NCBI GenBank assembly: GCA_963833585.1
Contig: CAWHYF010000006.1
Location: forward strand, 1,054,001 to 1,118,000
Source: Bog-756 sp963833585
GTDB lineage: Bacteria; Actinomycetota; Acidimicrobiia; Acidimicrobiales; RAAP-2
Direction of reading: 5' to 3'
DNA: 64,000 nt
Below, one piece after another: positions 32,579 through 42,268 of the stretch. A program made the position numbers and the translations under genes. Under the pieces are notes generated by a model, which saw only the letters and a list, made by a program, of their open reading frames with translations, was not told the origin of the DNA and ran no database searches. The first letter of the stretch is position 1; each line of letters opens with the position of its first letter.

Positions 32579-33958
32579 TCACGGTCCGAAGAGGAACCCG
32601 TCAATGGCGCGGTGGTAGTTCCAGATGGTCATCTCCTGGGCCGTGTTCAGATGGTATCCATCGAATCCCAACGAGTGGAGGCCCACGGTGACTTCGGACA
32701 TGTTGGAGAAGTCCTGTTCGAGGATGGCCCCCAGCGATGCCTCGCCTCCAGTCATCGAAGCGTTCCGGCTTCGCGGTCTCGATCCCCTCCGTGGGCGGTA
32801 GCCACAGGCCCTGGACATCGAAGATGCACCGGTCAGGGTCGTGGCCGTAGGGGCGGGCCCGGTAGGTGAGCGAGGTGCCGAAGTCCACGAGGAAGACCGT
32901 GTTCGGGAAAGACATGCCAGTCGTACATGCCGTTCTTGAGTTGGTCCTCACTCAGCTCCGGGTAGTCGACTCCGGCCGCCCGGGCGTGCTTCTTGCGCAA
33001 GTCCTGGTAGATGGCGTTGCCCTGGGGTCCGGTGGCCTCGGGGATGGTCCGGAGCTCGGCCGCCGCTCCGAGGTCGGTGGGGAGGTAGAGGCTCCGTAGC
33101 TCGCGCAGGTTGTAGACGACGTTGTTGTACACGGCATCGGGGTTCACCCCGTATTCCGGCCGCAGGCGCTTGGAGTCGCCTTCACCTCCGTAGCGGAAGA
33201 TGTCGGCGTGGCGCGAATGGTAGCGGAAGAGCTCGTTGAAGGTCTTCCCGCCGTAGTTCTCACATTCGGCGATGGTCGGCGGAGTGGTGTGCTTGTCGGC
33301 CCGGAGCAGCTGTGGATGAGTACCCGGTACGTGCCAGCTCTCGACGAAGGCATCGAGTGAGGTCTTCCAGTTGGCGTCGATGACCACCGACTTGTACCAG
33401 GCGATTCGCATGTCCTCGAGCTTGTAGCCCTCCATCCTCGCCGGCAGCGGGTCGAGGTAGTCGAGCAAGGGCTCGGCGTCCCGATCCATGTTGACGAAGA
33501 CCCACCCTCCCCAGGTGTCCACCTTGACCTCGGGGAGGCACAGCTCATCGACCGGCCGCACCTCGAAGTTCTCCTCGTCCGCCTGGTACTTGAGCGAGCC
33601 GTCCAGGTTCCAACGCCAGGAGTGGAACGGGCACCGGAACTCTCCGATACGGCCCTGACCCTGGACCAGTCTCGTCCCCCGATGCCGGCAGGCGTTGAAG
33701 TAGGCCCGGAGGCCCTGCTCGGTGCGTACGATCACGATCGACTGGTCGCCGATCTCGAAATCCACGTAGTCCCCGACTCGCTCGACCTCGTCGAAGCGAC
33801 AGGCGTTCAGCCAGGTTCTCGGGAACAGCCGCTCCATCTCGAGCCGGAGGAACTCCGGGTCGGTGTAGCGACCCTTCGGGACGTAGGAGGGCCCGAGTCG
33901 CCACTGCTCGGGCGTGTCGAGCATCCGGGGTCGTCGGTCGAGCGTCCATCGTGGTCAT
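32579..33958 (-). CDS. Rieske aromatic-ring-hydroxylating dioxygenase alpha subunit, frameshifted
   Basis: A protein of about 450 residues after correcting shifts. The Rieske ligands are CRHRG and CPFHSW (NACRHRGTRL ... FRCPFHSWRW); the catalytic-iron region is DAFVESWHVPGTHPQ. The frame breaks near 32905-32913 (after YDWHVFP, continuing NTVFLVDFG) and near 32742-32752 (after RFDDWR, continuing ASLGAILEQDFSNM). Each repair means removing one base. A third shift near 33930 is possible: ATG 33958 has GGAGGTGG upstream, whereas the first ATG of the main frame (33924) has no such site. No ferredoxin, reductase or beta subunit is nearby. Confidence 0.82.
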
Positions 33959-34060
33959 GTTCGGTCCACCTCCATGGTCAAACGTACGGCACCCGGCGCC
34001 CAGGCGGAGTGTGGCCCACCGGCCCTCAGCCGGGTGGGCCGCTCATGGTACTGCCGTTGC

Positions 34061-34090
34061 CAGGATAGCTAACAAAGCTAACTATGTTGC
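34061..34090. promoter_or_regulatory. Repeated CTAAC element between Rieske and acyl-CoA dehydrogenase genes
   Basis: Two direct copies of AGCTAAC (34068-34074 and 34077-34083), the second running into TAACTATGTT (34079-34088), resemble the GntR-site candidate at 31698. The element is just upstream of where the minus-strand Rieske promoter should lie. Confidence 0.35.
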
Positions 34091-34144
34091 GGTCAGGGTC
34101 CGGTGCCCGGAGCCCGTCGCCGGGCCGGCTTCGGATGGTCGTGT

Positions 34145-34158
34145 ACCGACCGGTCATC
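34145..34158 (+). promoter_or_regulatory. Shared palindrome ACCGACCGGTCATC, site 1
   Basis: Twelve of 14 bases match the perfect palindrome ACCGACCGGTCGGT. It ends exactly where the -10 box TACGCT (34159-34164) of the acyl-CoA dehydrogenase begins. Related sites with the same placement occur at 38110, 43919 and 46720. Confidence 0.5.
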
Positions 34159-34164
34159 TACGCT
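34159..34164 (+). promoter_or_regulatory. -10 box TACGCT, leaderless acyl-CoA dehydrogenase promoter
   Basis: TACGCT is followed by 6 nt and ATG 34171. This supports 34171 as the start rather than the in-frame TTG at 34084. Confidence 0.55.
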
Positions 34165-34170
34165 GCCCGA

Positions 34171-35319
34171 ATGGACCTTTCGCTGACCGAAGCCGAAGGT
34201 GACCTCGTCGACCTCTGCCGCCAATTCGCCACCAACGAGATCGCACGGCGGGCCCCCGAGGCTTGGGAGCGAGCCGAATGCCCGACCGATCTGCTCCGCG
34301 AGATGGGCCAGCTGGGCCTGCTGGGCATGTTGATTCCCGGAGAGTGGGGAGGGATCGGAGTGTCGACGGTGGGCTTCGTGGCCGCCATGGAGCAGATCGG
34401 TCTGGCCGATCAGTCGGTGGCGGCCGCGTGGCAGGCCCACGTGACCATCGGGTCGCTCCCGTTGTACCTGTTCGGCAGCGACGCCCAGCGGGACCGCTGG
34501 TTGCGGCCGTTGGCCGAGGGGAGCGTGCTCGGTGCCTTCGGGTTGACAGAGCCTGATGCGGGTTCCGACGCCCGCAGTATCGCCACCCGGGCTGAGCCGC
34601 GAGAGGGCGGGTGGCTCATCAACGGTCGCAAAGCCTTCATCTCCAACGCCGGAACGGACATGTCCTTCGGCGTGACCCTTCTTGCCCGCACGGACAGAGA
34701 GACGGACTCCGGACCCCGGTTCGGGAGCTTCGTCGTGGAGAAGGGCACGTCGGGGTTCACCATGGGACCGAAGTTGCGCGGCATCGGCTGGCGGGGCCTC
34801 GACACGCGTCAGCTGTACTTCGACGACGTCTGGGTGCCCGACGATCACCTCATCGGGAGCCAGGATCTGGGATTGAGCCAGTTCCTCGGAACGCTCGAGG
34901 TGGGCCGGATCTCGATCGCGGCGCTTTCGCTGAGCCTCACGCAGGCAGTCCTGAACCTGGCGACGGCGTACGCCCAGCAACGCAACCAGTTCGGCAAGCC
35001 GATCTCGAAGTTCCAGGCCGTGCAGTTCAAACTGGCCGACATGGCGACGGAACTGGAGGCTGCCCGGTGGCTCACGTATCGCGCCGCCTACCTGCGGGAC
35101 ACCGGGCAGCCCTTCCTGAAGGAGGCCTCGATGGCCAAGTTGAAGGCAAGCCGAGTGGCGACCTGGGCGGCATCAGAGGCCGTGCAGGTCCACGGAGGAG
35201 TTGGCTACATGCTCGATTCCCCCGTGGCCCGCTTCTACTGCGATTCGAAGGTGCTGGAAATCGGGGAGGGCACCAATGAGATCCAGCACCTCGTGATCGC
35301 TCGCGCCCTAGGTTGCTGA
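34171..35319 (+). CDS. Acyl-CoA dehydrogenase
   Basis: A 382-residue FAD-dependent acyl-CoA dehydrogenase. It has the signature segments AFGLTEPDAGSDARS and RNQFGKPISKFQAVQFKLADMA, and the C-terminal QVHGGVGYMLDSPVARFYCD with GEGTNEIQ. It introduces the alpha-beta double bond in beta-oxidation of a CoA thioester. The catalytic Glu is not placed with certainty. It starts a plus-strand pair with the cyclase-family gene, 79 bp downstream, and has the shared palindrome directly before its -10 box. Confidence 0.92.
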   Translation: MDLSLTEAEGDLVDLCRQFATNEIARRAPEAWERAECPTDLLREMGQLGLLGMLIPGEWGGIGVSTVGFVAAMEQIGLADQSVAAAWQAHVTIGSLPLYLFGSDAQRDRWLRPLAEGSVLGAFGLTEPDAGSDARSIATRAEPREGGWLINGRKAFISNAGTDMSFGVTLLARTDRETDSGPRFGSFVVEKGTSGFTMGPKLRGIGWRGLDTRQLYFDDVWVPDDHLIGSQDLGLSQFLGTLEVGRISIAALSLSLTQAVLNLATAYAQQRNQFGKPISKFQAVQFKLADMATELEAARWLTYRAAYLRDTGQPFLKEASMAKLKASRVATWAASEAVQVHGGVGYMLDSPVARFYCDSKVLEIGEGTNEIQHLVIARALGC

Positions 35320-35398
35320 GAACCTGTCGACCCGGCCCCAGGAGCGCCACGCAGCTCGACGGCACAACGACCCGAAACGGCCGAGAGGAGCAGGACCT

Positions 35399-36454
35399 GT
35401 GACCAAGCGGTGGATGCAACGCCCGGAAGGCTCGACGTGGGGTGACTGGGGTGACGACGACGAGCTCGGACGGGTCAACCTGCTCACGCCCGAAAAGGTC
35501 CTCCAGGGCGTACGGGAGGTCGAGGCCGGAATCAGTTTCTGCCTCAGCCTACCCCTCGACTACCCCGGGGGGACCGCCCTGAACCAGCGTCGGCACCCGC
35601 CGGTCCTCGCACCGACCGAGGACATGCGGGGTACCCCAGACACCTTCTACAACGTCCACATGAGGGACATGGACGAGGGAGACGACCGGTACGTCGACGT
35701 GTGGGCCGACGACGTGGTCACCCTCTCGCTGCAGTACTCGACCCAGTGGGACTCCCTCGCCCACGTCGGAGCCGAGTTCGACGCCGACGGTGACGGGACC
35801 GAAGAGGCGGTCTACTACAACGGGTACCGGGCCGGGATCGACCTGGTCGGCCCGAAGCCCGACGCGGCGGGAGACGGCGGCAATCACCGCTGTTTCGCTC
35901 ACCACCTCGGCCTGGAGCACATGGCGTACCACGGCGTGCAGGGACGCGGTGTCCTGGTGGACCTGGCCCACCACCTGGGGCATGAGTGGCGGGGTGTCGA
36001 CCGGAAGACGCTCGAGGACATCCTGGCCGCGGACAAGACCGTCATCGAGCCGGGAGACATGCTCCTCTTCCACACCGGGTTCGCCACCAAGGTCCTGGAG
36101 TGGAACCGCGACCCTGATCCCGTGAAGATCCACACCATGTGCACCTACCTCGACGCCCGCGACACGTCGTTGCTGGAGTGGATCGCCGAGTCGCAGATCT
36201 CGGCACTGGTGGCGGACAACTACGCCGTCGAGGGTCTGGTCGGCCGAGATCGCGACCCGAGCCGACACTCCCTCCTCCCGATCCACCATCTCTGCCTCTT
36301 CAAATTGGGCGTCCCCCTCGGCGAAATGTGGTACCTGCACGAACTGGCATCGTGGCTGCGCCAACACCACCGCAGCCGGTTCCTGCTCACCGCGCCGCCC
36401 CTCCGGATGCCCGGAGTGGTGGGCTCACCCCTGACGCCGGTCGCCACCGTCTGA
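35399..36454 (+). CDS. Cyclase family protein (kynurenine formamidase-like)
   Basis: A 351-residue metal-dependent hydrolase of the cyclase family. The metal-site region reads QWDSLAHVGAEFDADG, corresponding to the family HxGTHxD block in the long variant common in catabolic clusters, and GRGVLVDLAHHLG matches the following conserved strand. Members hydrolyse amides or lactone-like rings, so a ring-opening or hydrolytic step is likely. GTG 35399 has GAGAGGAG upstream. Its last 30 bases overlap the end of the convergent monooxygenase gene. Confidence 0.85.
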   Translation: MTKRWMQRPEGSTWGDWGDDDELGRVNLLTPEKVLQGVREVEAGISFCLSLPLDYPGGTALNQRRHPPVLAPTEDMRGTPDTFYNVHMRDMDEGDDRYVDVWADDVVTLSLQYSTQWDSLAHVGAEFDADGDGTEEAVYYNGYRAGIDLVGPKPDAAGDGGNHRCFAHHLGLEHMAYHGVQGRGVLVDLAHHLGHEWRGVDRKTLEDILAADKTVIEPGDMLLFHTGFATKVLEWNRDPDPVKIHTMCTYLDARDTSLLEWIAESQISALVADNYAVEGLVGRDRDPSRHSLLPIHHLCLFKLGVPLGEMWYLHELASWLRQHHRSRFLLTAPPLRMPGVVGSPLTPVATV

Positions 36455-38090
36455 TGAAGGCGACAGCCGGAACATCTTGAAGTCGTCCCGGATGACCCTG
36501 GCGACCTCCTTGAAGAGCTTCGGTCGACCGCCGGAGTTCAGGAGGTAGCGGCGAGGCTTCCCCGGGATGTTGGTCCCGAAGAAGTAGCTGCTCTCCCCGA
36601 ACGGGGACTCGGCCGCACCGCGGTCGACCATGGTGGTCCACCGGTCCTCGGCGGCGGCGTCCGCCTCGATCGAGCGGTAACCATGGTCGCGGGTGTAGGT
36701 GATCGCATCCAGGATGAAATCCACCTGGTCGCCGTTGTAACGCGGGTTGTTGCCCGCCGCCGCGTGCGGACCCCCGGGGAAGAAGAGATTGGGGAAACCG
36801 GTCGTCTGGACACCGAGGAACGTCCGGGGACCGTCGGCCCAGTGCTCGGTGAGGGTCAGGCCGTTTCGGCCCCGGATCCCCATGCGCAGGAGCGCGCCGG
36901 TGCCGAAGTCGAAGCCGGTGGCCCACACGACGATGTCGAACGTCCGCGCGGTCGTCGGCCGTTTCGATCCCGTCCTCGGTCATACGGACGATCGGGTTCT
37001 CCTTGAGATCCACCAGCGAGACATTCGGGCGGTTGAACGTCTCGTAGTACCCGGTCACGAAGGGAGGCCGCTTCTCGCCGAAGCGATGGTCACGGGGGAT
37101 GAGCTTCTCCGCGGTCCCGGGATCCTCGACGATGCTGCGGATCCTGCCGCTGACGAACTCGCACCATTGGGCGTTGGCCGCCTCGTTGAACAGTAGGTCG
37201 GTGTAGTTACTGGTCAGCTTCGAGAAGCCGGGGCTCTTCCACATGGTCTCGAAGAACGCCCGCCGCTGCTCGTCGGAGTCGTCGAAGGTGGCGCGATCGT
37301 GCACGGGGTGGAGGAACCCGGAGACCGACGTGTTCAGTGTGGCGCGAATCGCCTCGAACCCGGCTCTCAACTCCTCCTGCTCCGCGGGGGTGATGGGCCG
37401 GTTGTTCAGCGGCGTGCACCAGTTGGCGCTGCGCTGGTACACCGTCAGCGATGCGACCTCGCCGGCGATGGCTGGGACCACCTGCACGCCACTCGATCCG
37501 GTGCCGATCACGGCGACCCGCTTGCCGGCGAAGTCGACCGGCGTCGCCGGCCACCGTCCGGTGTGGTACGAGGCGCCCCGGAACAGGTCACGCCCCGGTA
37601 CATCCGGGAAGTACGGCACAGAGAGCACGCCGGTCGCCGCGATGAGGAACCGCGTCCGGAATTCGGCGCCGTCGCCGGCGACCGCCGTCCACGATCCCGA
37701 TGGCTCGTCGTAGGCGGCCGAGGTGATCTTCGTATCGAAGCGCATATGGCGCCGGAGGTCGAAGCGGTCGACGACGTGGTTGAGGTAGCGCTCGGTCTCC
37801 GGCTGCTCCGCGAAGTGCTCCTGCCACTCCCACTCGTCGAACAGTTCCCTGGAGAACAGGTAGCCGTAGGTGTAGCTCTCCGAGTCGAACCGGGCGCCCG
37901 GATACCGGTTCCAGAACCAGGTCCCACCCACACCGCCTCCGGCCTCGACCAGCTGGACCGAGAAGCCCGCTTCCCGGGCGCGGTAGAGCTGGTAGATGCC
38001 GGTGATTCCGGCGCCGACCACCAGCACGTCGGTCTCGACCCCGGGCCGGGGTGCGCTCTCGTCGCGTGCGGACTGGCGAGGTTCGGTCAT
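36425..38090 (-). CDS. Baeyer-Villiger-type flavin monooxygenase, frameshifted
   Basis: About 555 residues after repair. FAD site VLVVGAGITGIYQLYRARE; then the BVMO fingerprint F-x-G-x3-H-x3-W-P as LFRGASYHTGRWP; then the NADPH site VAVIGTGSSGVQVVPAIA. Type I BVMOs insert oxygen next to a ketone to give an ester or lactone. The frame breaks near 36947-36953 (after ETADDR) and resumes as TFDIVVWATGFDFGTG to the stop at 36425, again by one extra base. The start has a minus-strand -10 box TAAGTT close by and the shared palindrome directly upstream of it. Confidence 0.87.
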
Positions 38091-38109
38091 GGGGCCGGCG
38101 GCAACTTAG

Positions 38110-38123
38110 ACCAACCGGTCAGT
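38110..38123 (-). promoter_or_regulatory. Shared palindrome ACTGACCGGTTGGT (minus strand), site 2
   Basis: Twelve of 14 bases match ACCGACCGGTCGGT. Read on the minus strand it is followed after one base by the -10 box TAAGTT (38108 to 38103) of the BVMO gene, whose start is at 38090. Confidence 0.5.
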
Positions 38124-38216
38124 ACATGCAACCCCCGCCCCAAGGGACTCACCCCGACACCTGCCCGACCAGACGCCGCGAGCCCGGTCGGCTCCGCCGC
38201 GGGCCCGGATGGGGCA

Positions 38217-38964
38217 CTAGGGCGCAGAGTAGCCACCATCGACCACCATCGCCGAGCCCGTCGTCCAGCGGGACGCCTCACCTGCCAGGTACGAGTAGGC
38301 CCCCACCAGGTCGGCCGGCGAGCCCAGCCCCAGTGGGTGCTTGCCGGCCATGGCCTGGATCGCCTCCGGAGTGAGGCCCGTGTGGATGGCCGACAGGAAC
38401 GTCCCCGGACAGACACAATTGACCCGGATACCGTCAGCCGGCGTATTCGACCGCCGCCACCTTGGCCAGTTGGATCACGCCGGCCTTCGTCACACAGTAC
38501 GGGGCGGCGTGCGACCACGCCGTGAGGCCGGCGACGGACGCAGTCAGGACGATCGACCCCGATTTCCGTGGGCGCATGGCGGGGATCGCGGCGCGGATGG
38601 CATTGACCGAACCCATCACGTTGACCTGGAAGGTCCGCTCCCAGTCCTCGGTCGTCAGATTGTGGACCCGGCCGCTGGGTGCCAGCACCCCGGCATTGCT
38701 GATCAGCACATCGAGGCGCCCGAAGCGCTCCAGGGTTCGGGCGACCACCGCTTCGACCTCTTGGAAGTCGCTGACATCGGCCAACACGGTCTCCGTCGCC
38801 GGATGGCCGTCCGGCAAACCGGCGATGGTGGCTTCGAGCGATCGGCCACTCAGATCGCTCAACACCAGACCGGCCGGAGACTCACTCGCCAGCTGCTGGG
38901 CGATGGCGGCGCCGAGGGATCCCCCGGCGCCAAGAATGGCGATGACCCGTTCCTCCGCACCCAT
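38217..38964 (-). CDS. Short-chain dehydrogenase/reductase, frameshifted
   Basis: A classical SDR of about 248 residues after repair. It has the cofactor loop ILGAGGSLGAAIAQQLA, the motif VLISNAGVL (NNAG-like) and the catalytic region VLTASVAGLTAWSHAAPYCVTKAG with Tyr-x3-Lys. One extra base near 38438-38441 creates a stop just after VAAVEYAG; removing it restores ADGIRVNCVCPGTF to SAMVVDGGYSAP and the stop at 38217. Start ATG 38964 has GCAGGAGG upstream. Probably an alcohol/ketone dehydrogenase of the pathway; divergent from the E1 gene. Confidence 0.85.
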
Positions 38965-39162
38965 CAGGTACCTCCTGCTCGACACCTTCGTACTGCCACG
39001 GGCGGACGACTCCCCATTGCCCACGGCGAGGACCCTTCTTGTGGGCGGCTGCTCCCCGACGCTCGACGCCACCCGCCGCACCTACGACCCGGTGACGAGA
39101 CGACATGCCGATCCGGGCGGGCGCGGACCCTCTCGGCATTGGCACAACGTATGTACCGACCG

Positions 39163-39168
39163 TACAGT
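39163..39168 (+). promoter_or_regulatory. -10 box TACAGT of the E1 gene
   Basis: TACAGT ends 7 nt before GTG 39176, giving a leaderless start. ACCGACCGTACAGT (39155-39168), an 11-of-14 match to the shared palindrome, overlaps it; this is the weakest of the proposed sites. Confidence 0.4.
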
Positions 39169-39175
39169 ACACGTG

Positions 39176-41167
39176 GTGCCCGCCGACCGACTGCCTCCTG
39201 TCACCTTCTCCGAGGATGACCACGTGGAGCTGCATCGTCGCATGCTGCTGATCCGTGGTTTCGAGGAGCGCGTCTCGGTGCTGTATCGCGACGGTGAGGT
39301 CCCAGGGTTCGTTCACCTGTCGACGGGCCAGGAGGCCTCCGCCGTCGGCGCGTGCTGGCCCCTTCGGCCGACCGATGTGATCACCTCCAACCACCGGGGG
39401 CATGGACACTGCATCGCCAAGGGACTCGACCCGCTGGGGATGTTCGCCGAGCTGATGGCGAAAGAACAGGGTACCAACCGTGGCCGCGGCGGCTCGATGC
39501 ATATTGCCGACCCCAGCATCGGGATCTTCGGCGCCAACGGGGTGGTGGCCGCCGGGCTTCCGATCGCCGTCGGCGCATCAGTGGCGGCCCAACTACGGGC
39601 GGACGGTGGCGTGGTGGTGGCGTTCTTCGGAGACGGGGCGTTGGCCCAAGGAGCGTTTCACGAAGCAGTGAATCTGGCGGCCGTGTGGCAACTCCCCGTC
39701 CTCTTCTGGTGCGAGAACAATGGATACGCCGAGTTCTCCCCGGTTGCGACACAGCACGCCGCCAGCCTGGAGGACCGGGCGTCGGGGTATGGGGTCGCCT
39801 ACACCGCGGTGGACGGCAATGACGTCACGGCCACGGCGACCGTGGCCACACAGGTGGTCGCCGACGTCCGGAACGGGGGCGGGCCCGCCATCGTCGAGGC
39901 CACGACCTACCGCTGGCACGGTCACTACGAAGGCGATCCTCAGCGATACCGAGAGCAGGAGGAGGTTCGGCTCTGGAAGGCACGGGACCCGATCCTCGTC
40001 CACGCAAAACAGATCGCGGAGGCCGGGTTCGGCGGTGCGCAGATTGAGTTGCTGGACTCGGCCGTGAACCGCCGGCTCGACGAGAACCTCGACGCGGCAC
40101 GACGGCAGTCCCAACCCGACCCGGTCGACCTCCACCGTTTCGTGACCCGTCCCCGCCCCACCGGCCCGGAGCCATCGCCTCCGGTCGAGGATGCGCCGAC
40201 CTTCCGTACCCTTGACGCCATCCATTCGGCGCTCGAAGCGGAGCTGGCCAGCGACGACCGGGTCTTCGTCGCCGGCATCGACGTGGCCGAGGGCGGGAAC
40301 GTATTCGGCCTCATGCGCGGCCTCCACGACAGCTTCGGAGATCGGGTGCGCGACACCCCGATCTCGGAGACGGCCATCATGGGTCTCGGGGTCGGTGCCG
40401 CCATGGCCGGCATGCGACCGGTCGTCGAGCTGATGTATCTCGACTTCATCGGCGTCTGCTTCGACCAGCTGCTCAATCAGGCGGCAAAGATGCCGTTCAT
40501 GACCGGTGGCACCGCCGAGATGGCGCTGACGGTCCGGACACAGTTCGGTGCAGGCCGGTCGTCGGGAAGCCAGCACTCGCAGAGCCTCGAGGCGCTCTTG
40601 GCCCACATTCCTGGCCTGAGCGTGGTCATGCCGTCGACCCCGGCCGACACCTACGGCTTGCTGAGAGCCGCCATCCAGGACCCGAATCCCGTCGTCTTCA
40701 TCGAGAACCGCCTTCTCTATGGCATGAAGGGCCCACGGCCGGCACCGGACCACCTCCTTCCCATCGGCAAGTCGGCAGTGGTGCGCACCGGCACCGACCT
40801 GACCGTGGTGTCGGTCTCCCGGATGGTCCACGAGGCCCTCGCCGCCGCCGAGGTCCTGGCCGGGGAAGGCGTCTCGGTCGAGGTGGTCGACCTCAGGACC
40901 GTGGCCCCCCTGGACATGGGGCCCATCCTCGAGTCGGTCCACAAGACGAACCGACTGTTGATCGCCCACGAAGCGGTGACCCCGTTCGGTATCGGGGCGG
41001 AGATCGCCGCCGTTGCCGGCCGGGAGGCATTCTGGGATCTCGACGCTCCGATCGTGCGGGTTGGTGCCGAGTCGACGCCACCGCCCTACGCGCCGAGCCT
41101 CGAGCGGGCGTGGCTGCCGGATCGCGAGGACATCACGGCGGCGCTCCGGGAACTCGCCGCGGTCTGA
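39176..41167 (+). CDS. 2-oxoacid dehydrogenase E1, alpha-beta fusion
   Basis: A 663-residue thiamine-diphosphate enzyme joining E1 alpha (1-320) and E1 beta (345-663). The alpha half has GFVHLSTGQEASAVGACWPL and the ThDP/Mg motif FGDGALAQGAFHEAVNLA with NNGYAEF. The beta half has DTPISETAIMGLGVGAAMAG and SQHSQSLEALLAHIPGLSVV. Such enzymes decarboxylate pyruvate, acetoin or branched 2-oxoacids with E2 and E3, but neither partner is in the window. It may work with a distant E2/E3 or alone on a diketone-like intermediate. Start GTG 39176 follows from the leaderless promoter geometry. Confidence 0.88.
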   Translation: MPADRLPPVTFSEDDHVELHRRMLLIRGFEERVSVLYRDGEVPGFVHLSTGQEASAVGACWPLRPTDVITSNHRGHGHCIAKGLDPLGMFAELMAKEQGTNRGRGGSMHIADPSIGIFGANGVVAAGLPIAVGASVAAQLRADGGVVVAFFGDGALAQGAFHEAVNLAAVWQLPVLFWCENNGYAEFSPVATQHAASLEDRASGYGVAYTAVDGNDVTATATVATQVVADVRNGGGPAIVEATTYRWHGHYEGDPQRYREQEEVRLWKARDPILVHAKQIAEAGFGGAQIELLDSAVNRRLDENLDAARRQSQPDPVDLHRFVTRPRPTGPEPSPPVEDAPTFRTLDAIHSALEAELASDDRVFVAGIDVAEGGNVFGLMRGLHDSFGDRVRDTPISETAIMGLGVGAAMAGMRPVVELMYLDFIGVCFDQLLNQAAKMPFMTGGTAEMALTVRTQFGAGRSSGSQHSQSLEALLAHIPGLSVVMPSTPADTYGLLRAAIQDPNPVVFIENRLLYGMKGPRPAPDHLLPIGKSAVVRTGTDLTVVSVSRMVHEALAAAEVLAGEGVSVEVVDLRTVAPLDMGPILESVHKTNRLLIAHEAVTPFGIGAEIAAVAGREAFWDLDAPIVRVGAESTPPPYAPSLERAWLPDREDITAALRELAAV

Positions 41168-41293
41168 GGGGGCAGGATGACCCGCCAGCGCCACGGTGGT
41201 CCGGACCCCTCGGGCACGCTCCGGTGCCGAGTGCACCCTCCGGTCCCGACCAGACCTTCAGCTATCGATGAGACCGCACTAGGGGGCCGGGAG

Positions 41294-42222
41294 ATGAGCG
41301 AGTACAACTTCGAGGGCCGGGTCGCCGTCATCACCGGCGCCGGGCGCGGCATCGGAAGGGCCTACGCCCTGCTGCTGGCGGAGCGCGGGGCGAGCGTCGT
41401 GGTCAACGACCTGGGAGGCACCAAGGAGGGCGACGGTAAGGACGAACACCCGGCGGTCTCCGTGGCGGCCGAGATAGTGGACCGGGGGGGCCGGGCCATT
41501 CCCGATACCAACGACGTGTCCGAGGTCGCCGGTGGCCAGGGTCTGATCGATGGAGCACTGCGGGAGTTCGGGCGGATCGACATCCTGGTCAACAACGCCG
41601 GCATCATCAGGTGGGCCGGACTACCCGAGGCCGACGCCGACAACCTGGAGAGTCATCTGGCGGTGCACGTCAGCGGGTCCTTCAACACGACGCGTGCCGC
41701 CTGGCCCCATATGGTCGACCAAGGCTACGGGCGCATCGTGATGACCAGCTCGATGGGGATGTTCGGGCTTCCCGACAACCTCGGCTACGCCACGGCCAAG
41801 GCGGCCGTCATCGGGATGACCCGCAGCCTCAAGCTGGCGGGGGCGGCCCACGGCATCATGATCAATCTCATCGCACCCAATGCCTGGACGCAGGATGGGG
41901 GCCCACCCCTCGGACAGGCCGGACTCGCTTGAACGGCCCGCCCCGAGCCACATGGAGCCCGAGCTCGTCGCACCGATGGTCGCGTTCCTCGCCCACGAGC
42001 GTTGCACGGTCAGCGGCGAGATGTACGTCGCAGGAGCGGGACGGTTCGCGCGGCATCTTCATCGCCTCCACCCAGGGCTATGTTGCTCCCCGGTTGGAGC
42101 CGACGACCATCGAGGACGTCGCCGAGCATTGGGCGACGATCAACGACGAGCACGGCTACTACGTCCCCGCCGACCTCATGGACTGGTCGGGCCACTACTT
42201 GGCCCACCGTCGCCCTTCTTGA
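41294..42222 (+). CDS. SDR, 17-beta-HSD type 4 / multifunctional-enzyme-like, frameshifted
   Basis: An SDR of about 308 residues after repair. It has VAVITGAGRGIGRAYALLLA, the NDLGG segment and NNAG found in the dehydrogenase domain of peroxisomal multifunctional enzyme 2, and the catalytic YATAKAA. It would oxidise a 3-hydroxyacyl-CoA. The frame breaks near 41889-41893 (after IAPNAWT) and near 42052 (after AGRFAR), each by one extra base, and ends with MDWSGHYLAHRRPS at 42222. ATG 41294 has GGGAG upstream. Follows the E1 gene by 126 bp on the same strand. Confidence 0.85.
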
Positions 42223-42268
42223 GGTCCGGTACGGTCGCCACTCCGACTCCCCACCAACTCATGTGGCC

